Assembly (NCBI RefSeq): GCF_900105195.1
Contig: NZ_FNRX01000002.1
Coordinates: 3,410,001 to 3,474,000, forward strand
Source of the DNA: Rhodococcus pyridinivorans
GTDB lineage: Bacteria; Actinomycetota; Actinomycetes; Mycobacteriales; Mycobacteriaceae
DNA: 64,000 bases
Reading direction: 5' to 3'
Position numbers and translations under genes: made by a program. The notes under the pieces are model-generated. The model saw only the letters and a list, made by a program, of their open reading frames with translations. It was not told the origin of the DNA and searched no databases. Numbering within the stretch: position 1 is the first letter of the stretch; each line of letters starts with the position of its first letter. Of this stretch, positions 58,196 to 64,000 are shown piece by piece.

Positions 58196-59608
58196 TCAGA
58201 GGAGCGCGGGAGGAGTCCGATCCCCCATCGGTCCGCCGGCTTCGATCGCCTTACCGACGTTGAGCACAGTGCGCTCGTCGAAGGCCCGACCGATGATCTG
58301 GAGGCCGACGGGCAGATCACCGTTGAAGCCCACCGGAACGGACATCGCGGGCAGGCCGGTCAGGTTGCTCGGGCCGGTGAACCGGATGAACGAGTCGATG
58401 AGATCGACCTTCGTTCCATTGAGGTCGGCCTCGGACGATCCGATGTCCGGAGCCATCACCGGCAGGGTCGGGGCGATCAGCACATCGACTTCGGACAGGG
58501 CCGCTCCGAAGTCGTTCTTGAGTTGGCGCCGAACCTGCTGCGCCTGAAGGTAGTCCACCGAGGAGAACAGCTCCCCCAGTTCGAACAGGAAGCGGATGTC
58601 GGCCCCGAAGTCGTCGGCCCTGTGCACAAGGTCGTTGTGGTGAATCGCTGATGCTTCGGACAGGCTGGTGGCCAGTTCGGCCCATTCCGAGTAGCGCAGG
58701 GTCGGGATCTCGACCGTCCGTACCCGGGCGCCCAGAGACACGAGCTCGTCGATCTGGGCGCGTACGAGTCGTTCGATCTCGTTGTCGACGTCGCGGAAGT
58801 AATAGTCCTCCTCGATGCCGATCACCAATCCGGAGACATCACCGGTGAGATGGGAGGTGTAATCCCCCACCGGGACATCGACCGCTGTCGGATCCGCACG
58901 GTCGAACCCGGCGATCACCTGCAGCATCGCCGCGGCGTCGTCCACGGTCTTGGTCATCGGTCCGATGTGATCCAAAGTCCATGCGAGGGGGAAACATCCG
59001 TCCTTGGGGACACGACCGTGCGTCGGCTTGAGGCCGACGATGCCGCAGGCGGCGGAAGGAATCCGGATCGAGCCGGCGGTGTCGGTGCCCAGGGTCGCGT
59101 AGGTCATGTGCGCCGCGACGCCCGCTCCCGAGCCGCCGCTGGAGCCCCCCGGCACCTTCGCGGTATTCCAGGGGTTCTGGACGCTGCCGAAGTGCGGACT
59201 GTTGTTGTCGATACCCCATGCGTATTCGTGCATGTTGAGTTTGCCGGTCAGCACGGCGCCGGCGTTGCGGAGACGGCGCACCACGGACGCGTCCTCGGTG
59301 GGCACGAAGTCCTTGTGGATCTTCGATGCCATCGTGGTGACCTCGCCACCTACATACAGATTGTCCTTCAGTGCCAAGGGAATTCCGTGGAAGACCCCTC
59401 GGTAATCGCCTCGGCCGATCTCTTCCTCGGCACGTCGGGCATCGTCGAGGGCGTGCTCGCGGAAACTGATGTAGGCGTTGATCTCCGGATTCAGCGCCTT
59501 GGCGTGATCGAGTAGCGCCGTGGTGACCTCGACCGGGGACACCTGCTTGCTCTCGATCAGGGGCGCGAGTTCGGTCACCGACTTGGTGACGAGTTCGTCA
59601 GCGGACAT
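58196..59608 (-). CDS. amidase (amidase-signature family)
   Basis: A 470-residue hydrolase that cleaves amides to carboxylates and ammonia. The Ser-cisSer-Lys triad is complete: Lys in GIPLALKDNLYVGG, cis-Ser in VPGGSSGGSGAGVAAH and nucleophile Ser in LGTDTAGSIRIPSAACG. The C-terminal FTGPSNLTGLPAMSVPVGFNGDLPVGLQIIG is also typical. It overlaps the small GatC/AtzG-like gene by 11 bp, which suggests a two-subunit complex. Substrate is unknown. Confidence 0.93.
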   Translation of the reverse strand: MSADELVTKSVTELAPLIESKQVSPVEVTTALLDHAKALNPEINAYISFREHALDDARRAEEEIGRGDYRGVFHGIPLALKDNLYVGGEVTTMASKIHKDFVPTEDASVVRRLRNAGAVLTGKLNMHEYAWGIDNNSPHFGSVQNPWNTAKVPGGSSGGSGAGVAAHMTYATLGTDTAGSIRIPSAACGIVGLKPTHGRVPKDGCFPLAWTLDHIGPMTKTVDDAAAMLQVIAGFDRADPTAVDVPVGDYTSHLTGDVSGLVIGIEEDYYFRDVDNEIERLVRAQIDELVSLGARVRTVEIPTLRYSEWAELATSLSEASAIHHNDLVHRADDFGADIRFLFELGELFSSVDYLQAQQVRRQLKNDFGAALSEVDVLIAPTLPVMAPDIGSSEADLNGTKVDLIDSFIRFTGPSNLTGLPAMSVPVGFNGDLPVGLQIIGRAFDERTVLNVGKAIEAGGPMGDRTPPALL

Positions 59609-59780
59609 GGTCGCCTCCCGGGATATTGCGAACAGAAATGTCCGCGTCGTCGACTGCCACAGCCTCGAGGTCACCGCGTCGCTGAACGATCTCGGCCCAC
59701 TTGGACTCGAGCGCGGCGATCCGATCCTGCGGCGGGCGTATGCCCTTGCTCGCCAGAAGTTCCTGTACCGACAGTGCCAT
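59598..59780 (-). CDS. GatC/AtzG-like small amidase partner
   Basis: A 60-residue protein, MALSVQELLASKGIRPPQ then DRIAALESKWAEIVQRRGDL and a loop DDADISVRN. The short helix-plus-tail layout, fused by overlap to an amidase gene, resembles AtzG (DUF4089), which stabilises AtzE, and GatC of amidotransferases. The call is mainly by context and length. ATG 59780; it is the first gene of the operon, about 60 bp downstream of the tandem palindromes. Confidence 0.65.
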   Translation of the reverse strand: MALSVQELLASKGIRPPQDRIAALESKWAEIVQRRGDLEAVAVDDADISVRNIPGGDHVR

Positions 59781-59838
59781 GACGACACACTCCTTGTGGA
59801 AGGGTAACGCTCAGGAGCGGACGCCCCGGAGGAACATA

Positions 59839-59863
59839 TTCACGTGAAATATTTTCATCTGAA
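59839..59863 (-). promoter_or_regulatory. tandem TTCA-N2-TGAA palindromes, candidate amidase-operon operator
   Basis: TTCACGTGAA (59839-59848, perfect 10-bp palindrome) and TTCATCTGAA (59854-59863) are separated by ATATT. The centres are 15 bp apart, and the region is AT-rich in GC-rich DNA. Together they form a larger overlapping dyad (TGAAATATTTTCA). This suits a winged-helix dimer such as the MarR protein, 59 bp upstream of the first operon codon. Confidence 0.6.
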
Positions 59864-59965
59864 TGTGTTGCGGAGACCGTATGTGAGCCGCAGCACAATG
59901 TCAACGACTCGGCGCATCTGAAAACTCGGTGAGCGTCGGCGTGTGACGGACCGAATACGGGCGAA

Positions 59966-60051
59966 CTCCTGGTAGGTCGGCGATTGCTTACGTCCCTGCC
60001 CTTACCAGGAGCCCACTTGCTGGTCCGGTGTTCCCACCCGTCAGCAGTGGG
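59966..60051 (-). terminator. two tandem hairpins after a possible 34-codon gene
   Basis: The first is CTCCTGGTA (59966-59974) with TACCAGGAG (60003-60011). The second is CCCACT-GCTG with one bulge (from 60012) pairing with CAGCAGTGGG (60042-60051), which overlaps the stop of the minus-strand short ORF at 60041. Confidence 0.5.
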
Positions 60052-60145
60052 CTGCCGCCACCACCGCTTCCAGAGCCGTGTCCGGCAGCGGCAGCCCCGT
60101 GACCACCTCGGTGAGCAGTTGGTCTTCGATTACGCTTCGCGACAT
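60041..60145 (-). CDS. possible 34-residue peptide ending in Cys
   Basis: ATG 60145 with AAGGAG 10 bases upstream gives a peptide starting MSRSVIEDQLLTEVVTG, with PLPD and VVAAAHC at the end. It is short, amphipathic and has a single terminal Cys. Hairpins at the stop codon suggest a defined transcript end. No maturation enzyme is nearby, so a modified-peptide role is speculative and the ORF may be chance. Confidence 0.3.
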   Translation of the reverse strand: MSRSVIEDQLLTEVVTGLPLPDTALEAVVAAAHC

Positions 60146-60151
60146 CGACTC

Positions 60152-60495
60152 AGTTCTCCTTCGTGGGGCGGGGTTGCTCGATGGCGGCCGGCGCCGGTGC
60201 AGTGGTAGGGAGCCTGATCGGCTGCGGTGGATTCCGAATGACAGTTCCGACATCACCGAGCCCGACAATCACCGATACCGAGTCCGTATCTGCGTCCGAG
60301 GCAGAGATACTCGCTTCGACGGCTATCTCGACGGTGACCCCGTCGAGGATTATCTGATCCAGATGTGGCGGGCGACGAGCGTGGGAGCCCCGCGACAGGT
60401 CGAACACACGTCGGGTCGGCGACCTGACGCCGCGCGCCGCGGCGTCAGTATCTTCCGCCCGTCACGGTCGCGGTGGTAATGATCTACTGGACGCC
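60152..60495. other. 344-bp stretch with conflicting short frames and a hairpin
   Basis: The plus strand reads HRYRVRICVRGRDTRFDGYLDGDPVEDYLIQMW in a frame that ends at 60479 and resembles the C-terminus of small actinobacterial proteins; the start is lost. An 85-codon minus frame (60150-60407) covers the same DNA. A 10-bp perfect hairpin lies at 60425-60447. No complete gene can be supported. Confidence 0.45.
60425..60447. terminator. 10-bp perfect hairpin
   Basis: TGACGCCGCG pairs with CGCGGCGTCA around a 3-base loop. It may terminate the plus-strand remnant before the 60496 gene. Confidence 0.5.
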
Positions 60496-61599
60496 ATGAC
60501 GGCACGGGACACTCCGGCGAACCTGACCGAGGCACTGCCGGCCGGTCCGCGCGGTCGTCGTCTTCTCCTCGAATACGCGCAGATCGCCGACGACCGTACC
60601 CGCGACGGGCATACGCAGGACTCGTTCTCGTCGGGTGTCTTCTACGCCACCTACCGCATCGACGTGGCACGCGGAACCGCAGGCGTCCTCTACGGGCACG
60701 GTGCCGACGGACCCCTCCCGAACATCTCCCCCGGCGACGTAGCGCGACGGTTGGCAAACGTGCCGCTGCCGCAAGTGACGGAAAAGGACCTGCGCACCGT
60801 GCTCGCCGCCACCACCGACTCCGCCCGATACTGGCAAGAACCCGACGGCGACGACATTCTCGCTGCGACGGAGCCGATGCGCCCGCAACTGCGACGCATC
60901 GCCGAGCACCTCACCGCATCGGAGCACACTCGGTGGTGGACCGCCGGCATCGTGCGGGACGAGCAGTGGTCACTGGGCTGGGTCGAACCACACGCCAATG
61001 TCCCTCGGGTCGGGCACGCGCTCGCCACCTGGCGCGAGAAGGTCGTCACCGAGGAGAAACGAGCAGCACGGGAACGCCCCACCAACCCGACGGCCAACTG
61101 GTCCGGGGTGTGGTGGTCGACGCCGCTCGGCGTCCTGTGCTCCACACGAGCACTGGACGACGGCTCACCCGCATGTCTGCGGTTCGTCGAAGACTCCGGA
61201 GGCGAGAACCATGCCGGGGCACGGCGACACTTCGTTCCCGACACCGTCGACGTGCTCGAAATCCACGGGCCCGACGACTGGGCGCAACTCTGCCGGCGGT
61301 TTCCACTCGAGGTCACCGCCCAGAAACGTCACGATTGGTACCGCACCACCGGCCGCGACGGAAAGTGGGTTCTGCCCGACTGGCGGGCCGTCGCCGAGGT
61401 GTACGGAGGAGTGCACCTGACCGTGGCCGGTTATCTCGCCGCGGCGGGCACTGCCATCGACGTCGACGGTGACACGGCGTCGGTGATCGCGGGCTGGGCA
61501 CCCGACGAAACATTCTGGCTCACCGACGACGTCCACGCCGACGGCGACATCGTCGACTGGGTGCGTGTTACCAACACCGAAACCTGGTCCGAAGCCTGA
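60496..61599 (+). CDS. orphan 367-residue protein
   Basis: I do not recognise the family. ATG 60496 opens a soluble, Trp-rich protein with no signal sequence. Features include FSSGVFYATYRIDVARGTAGVLYG, HTRWWTAGIVRDEQWSLGWVEP, WSGVWWSTPLGVLCSTRALDDGSPACLRF, and the C-terminal VHLTVAGYLAAAGTAIDVDGDTASVIAGWAPDETFWL. The layout hints at three domains, mostly beta. Codon use is normal for the genome. It lies alone in the accessory area. Confidence 0.65.
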   Translation: MTARDTPANLTEALPAGPRGRRLLLEYAQIADDRTRDGHTQDSFSSGVFYATYRIDVARGTAGVLYGHGADGPLPNISPGDVARRLANVPLPQVTEKDLRTVLAATTDSARYWQEPDGDDILAATEPMRPQLRRIAEHLTASEHTRWWTAGIVRDEQWSLGWVEPHANVPRVGHALATWREKVVTEEKRAARERPTNPTANWSGVWWSTPLGVLCSTRALDDGSPACLRFVEDSGGENHAGARRHFVPDTVDVLEIHGPDDWAQLCRRFPLEVTAQKRHDWYRTTGRDGKWVLPDWRAVAEVYGGVHLTVAGYLAAAGTAIDVDGDTASVIAGWAPDETFWLTDDVHADGDIVDWVRVTNTETWSEA

Positions 61600-61962
61600 C
61601 CGCCCGCACTTCGACAGTGGCACCGGAAACCGACACGTTCGCGCGATACCGGCGTCCGCAGGTTCGCCGACGTCTTGCGCACCGGCGCACGGTCTTTCCG
61701 GCAGTCTCATCGGTATGACGCCGTTGGCAATCGGGTTGGTCGCGCTCGTGGCGATAGCCCCGTGGGCTGTCGGTCGAACGACAGCGCGACCGCACCCGAC
61801 CGCACCCGATCGCACCCGATCGCACACATCCATCCTGATTATCACGGTGATCGCCTTCGCGGCGCTACAGGATCGCGATACGAACCGCCGACAGACCGGT
61901 CGGCCTCAGGGGTCGCCGTCCAGCAATCAACTCAGCGCGCTACCGCCGCCTACGGGCAGAGC
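61600..61962. repeat. intergenic stretch with a 10-bp tandem repeat
   Basis: Four near-exact 10-bp units of CGCACCCGAY lie at about 61791-61826. A short plus frame from 61715 has two hydrophobic segments (LAIGLVALVAIAPWAVG, ILIITVIAFAAL) but runs antisense into the next gene; I do not call it. Nothing else is seen. Confidence 0.5.
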
Positions 61963-62520
61963 TCAGAAACGTTCCACGAATCGATACCAATCGCCGCTGT
62001 ACTGCTCGTACCCGATGTCGCCGTCGTGGCGGGGCTTACCCAGATACGGCGCGCCACCGGGCAGATACGCAAGTCCGATCGGGTCGATCAGCCCACCTTC
62101 GATGTAGAACAGACACCCACCGTCGACGGGTTGAATCCGCCACACCTGATACACACCGATCCGCCGACCGTCCCAGGACGGCGCACATTGCGCCGACGCT
62201 GTGACCAAAGACCCCTTCGACACCGCAAACGCCACCGTCGACGGAACCGACAACACCACCAACACCGCAGTGGCAAGCACCAACGCCGGCGCGATCGCGG
62301 TCGCGCGCAGAGCGCGAACCTTGAACCAGCCGATCAACCCGACCACCAACCACACCGCCCCCAGGATCAGAAGAACCCAGGACGCCAGAGCAAACCACGG
62401 GAAGAACACCACCGGCGGGACGAACGTCCACACGATCACCCCGCACACCAGCCCGACAAAGACCGCAGTCACCCCCGACAGCACAGTCCACCAACGAGCC
62501 GGACGCCCAGCGACAGTCAT
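61963..62520 (-). CDS. small membrane protein with extracytoplasmic C-terminus
   Basis: A 185-residue protein with three hydrophobic helices (about 11-33, 40-63 and 73-97), then an 85-residue tail containing two Cys (AQCAPSWDG, DGGCLFYIEG), several Trp/Tyr and GYEQYSGDWYRFVERF at the end. The tail is likely outside the membrane with a disulfide. ATG 62520 has GGTGAG upstream. The family is not recognised. Confidence 0.65.
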   Translation of the reverse strand: MTVAGRPARWWTVLSGVTAVFVGLVCGVIVWTFVPPVVFFPWFALASWVLLILGAVWLVVGLIGWFKVRALRATAIAPALVLATAVLVVLSVPSTVAFAVSKGSLVTASAQCAPSWDGRRIGVYQVWRIQPVDGGCLFYIEGGLIDPIGLAYLPGGAPYLGKPRHDGDIGYEQYSGDWYRFVERF

Positions 62521-62642
62521 AACTCACCTTCGCACGCACCCCCGCACCAGAGCACAACCACCGGCGGGTGTCGGGCGAGCCGACCCCTCCGGAGGATCCA
62601 CGAAAAGCCGGCATCACCTCGGCAATCGGTACCCTCCGAACC

Positions 62643-63215
62643 ATGAGCGTTCGAGCGGCGACCTTCTCGGTGGTCCTTGCTGCCATCCTGGCCAGCTGCG
62701 CGAGCACAGACACCGACGCGGGCACCGATCAACTCGACCCGCCCACGAGTCCTCTGCCATCCAGCGAGCAGTCACAGCTCTATGCCGTGGCCTTACACCA
62801 CCTCATCCTTGTCGACAATCCCTTCGCGACAGCACCGACCCCGATCGGGTCCGTCTACATCATCGACGGCCCTGCCTCACGCAGCGCACACATGTTCACC
62901 GTCGCCGACGGGCCACCGTTCGACACGGAACTGAAGAACGAGATCACCGCGCAGTCCGCGGATCTGCCGCCGGTCGAGTTCACCGCCGATCCGCAGCAGT
63001 ACGCAGATCCCGCACGGCAGGGCCTGACCGGGGTCGCACACGACGGCGTCATCGTCGGCCTGTCCCCCACCTGGCCGCAGGACGACGGAACAGTCCATAT
63101 CAGCGCGGGACTCTGGTGCGGCATCGACTGCGGACTCGGCCTCACCTACGTCCTCGACCAGGTCGACGGACAGTGGACCGTGACCGGCACAACCGGACCG
63201 GTCTCCATTTCATGA
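62643..63215 (+). CDS. putative lipoprotein
   Basis: A 190-residue protein with a short signal sequence and lipobox LASCAS (Cys about 19), then a Thr/Asp/Pro-rich linker and a globular part with GSVYIIDGPASRSAHMF, a Cys pair in LWCGIDCGLGLTYV and a final WTVTGTTGP. ATG 62643 is chosen over the open upstream frame because it gives a proper signal. Function unknown. It is divergent from the membrane protein gene. Confidence 0.65.
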   Translation: MSVRAATFSVVLAAILASCASTDTDAGTDQLDPPTSPLPSSEQSQLYAVALHHLILVDNPFATAPTPIGSVYIIDGPASRSAHMFTVADGPPFDTELKNEITAQSADLPPVEFTADPQQYADPARQGLTGVAHDGVIVGLSPTWPQDDGTVHISAGLWCGIDCGLGLTYVLDQVDGQWTVTGTTGPVSIS

Positions 63216-63227
63216 TTGAAGTTCATG

Positions 63228-63540
63228 TCAGGCAAGAAGAACTTCACCTCTATCGACGTCGACAGTGACCTGCGCGAACACCCACGGCAGTGTGATGTTG
63301 CTGCCGATGGTCACCGCGATCGAAGATGGTGCGCTCGCATCGGGGGCCGCCCCGCCGCGAGCCCGGCCGGGTTCGGGCGGGTTCGGGCGGACAAGGGCTA
63401 CGACCATCTCGTGCACCGGCGGTGGCTGCGGGCGTGGCATCGCCCGGCGCGGGATCGAGCGCAACAACCGGCTGGGTCGGTACCATGCGACGTGCAGCGA
63501 TGGGCATGAGAAGACCACGCAGAGCCCTCTCGCTAGGATC
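63228..63540 (+). pseudogene. IS5-type transposase fragment, frameshifted
   Basis: Pieces in different frames recall IS5-group transposases: MLLPMVTAI, RVRADKGYDHLVHRRWLRA and ARRGIERNNRLGRY. The order is right for the C-terminal half, but frames change at least twice and the end is cut by the element starting at 63543. The 5' half is missing. Confidence 0.6.
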
Positions 63541-63542
63541 TA

Positions 63543-64000
63543 GGCCCTGTTTCATAAGCAAGCGCTCCGCAACCACATATTGATCGCAGCGATACGCACC
63601 ACCACTGTGTAACGGACCGCGAGCTTGTCGTATCTCGTTGCCACAGCACGATTCTGCTTGAGCAGGTTGATCCCGCACTCGACAGCATGCCGCTGCTTGT
63701 AGTGTGCGGGATCGAACTCCGGCGGCCTACCGCCGGCCGATCCTCTGCGTCGGCGATGTTCCACCTGATCCGACTTGACCGGAATCGTCGCCCGAATCCC
63801 GCGTTTACGCAGGTGAGCACGATTGGCAGCGCTGCTGTACGCCTTGTCCGCCAACACTCGATCCGGTCGCGTCCGAGCCCGGCCACCACCGAGGCGAGGC
63901 ACCTCGATCGCAGCGAGAACCGTCGTGAACTGCGGGCTGTCCCCGTATTGACCGGCGGTAATCACGATCGACAAGGGCTTGCGGCCCTGTTCGCAGGCCA
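63543..64000. mobile_element. IS5-family element, one end in window
   Basis: GGCCCTGTTTCATAA at 63543 is a typical IS5-type terminus, bordered by CTA. The transposase gene begins beyond the window. The other end is not seen. Confidence 0.65.
63552..64000 (-). CDS. IS5-family transposase, C-terminal part (5' end off window)
   Basis: The frame is open to the window edge ([24 protein letters not shown]). It continues with [27 protein letters not shown] (DDE Asp region) and [29 protein letters not shown], which carries the catalytic Glu and the YREK-like spacing, and stops 9 bp inside the element end. No damage is visible in the part present. Confidence 0.85.
   Translation of the reverse strand, partial: ACEQGRKPLSIVITAGQYGDSPQFTTVLAAIEVPRLGGGRARTRPDRVLADKAYSSAANRAHLRKRGIRATIPVKSDQVEHRRRRGSAGGRPPEFDPAHYKQRHAVECGINLLKQNRAVATRYDKLAVRYTVVVRIAAINMWLRSACL

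Noticed and set aside
54605..59863. Nitrile hydratase or cobalt transporter genes expected beside NhlC/NhlD-type regulators
   Set aside because: No alpha or beta subunit motif (for example the CxxCSC metal site) occurs in any frame here.
60150..60407. 85-codon minus-strand frame before the 34-residue peptide
   Set aside because: The opposite strand reads better as the end of a protein, third-position GC is low for this genome, and the GTG start has no ribosome site.
1..64000. CRISPR arrays, rRNA, tRNA genes
   Set aside because: No array of regularly spaced repeats, no rRNA segments and no cloverleaf with a GGTTCGAATCC-type T-arm was noticed. A covariance-model scan was not possible.

Overview
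The window looks like a chromosomal segment of a high-GC mycolic-acid actinobacterium, most probably Rhodococcus. It has GC-rich codon use, a mycothione reductase, and a gene order that follows the Mycobacterium tuberculosis Rv2864c to Rv2909c block almost gene for gene (penicillin-binding lipoprotein, GNAT, ispG, rip1, dxr, DUF2631, rlmN, cdsA, frr, pyrH, tsf, rpsB, M23, xerC, dprA, yifB, yraN, DUF2469, rnhB, lepB, rplS, lppW, trmD, rimM, khpA, rpsP). The species is inferred from memory of gene families; no search was run.

Region 1 (1 to 13 kb) holds a partial siroheme synthase, malate:quinone oxidoreductase, a hydrolase plus mycothione reductase pair, methionine aminopeptidase, an acyl-CoA synthetase divergent from a GAF-LuxR regulator, and an APC permease. 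Region 2 (11 to 45 kb) is the conserved block for envelope, isoprenoid, translation and DNA processing. It contains extra genes: a ParA-like ATPase with a Pro-Ala-rich N-terminus, an MFS exporter, a siderophore-interacting protein behind a possible iron box, a DUF6953-like protein and a ClC antiporter. Within it, tex is interrupted by one in-frame amber codon.

At about 45 kb conserved order stops. The amidohydrolase expected before ffh survives only as a deleted, frameshifted remnant, and ffh is absent. Region 3 (45 to 54.4 kb) is a decaying accessory area. It holds an orphan beta-propeller-like protein, an Xre-type antitoxin with a frameshifted RES-like toxin, back-to-back TetR and MarR fragments, a diverged pair of 57-bp repeats, an S41 peptidase gene split by an IS256-family element with an exact 8-bp target duplication, and an IS110-family element whose transposase lost its catalytic segment.

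Region 4 (54.6 to 59.9 kb) is an intact amide-utilisation module. A MarR regulator diverges from an AmiC-like amide receptor. They face an operon of a small AtzG/GatC-like subunit, an amidase, an AmiS/UreI-type channel and an SLC13/ArsB-type permease. Two tandem TTCA-N2-TGAA palindromes lie in front of the operon. The arrangement recalls the regulators of Rhodococcus nitrile/amide clusters, but no nitrile hydratase genes are present. Region 5 (60 to 64 kb) carries an orphan 367-residue protein, a membrane protein, a lipoprotein, a possible 34-residue peptide gene with hairpins behind it, and two IS5-type transposase pieces at the right edge.
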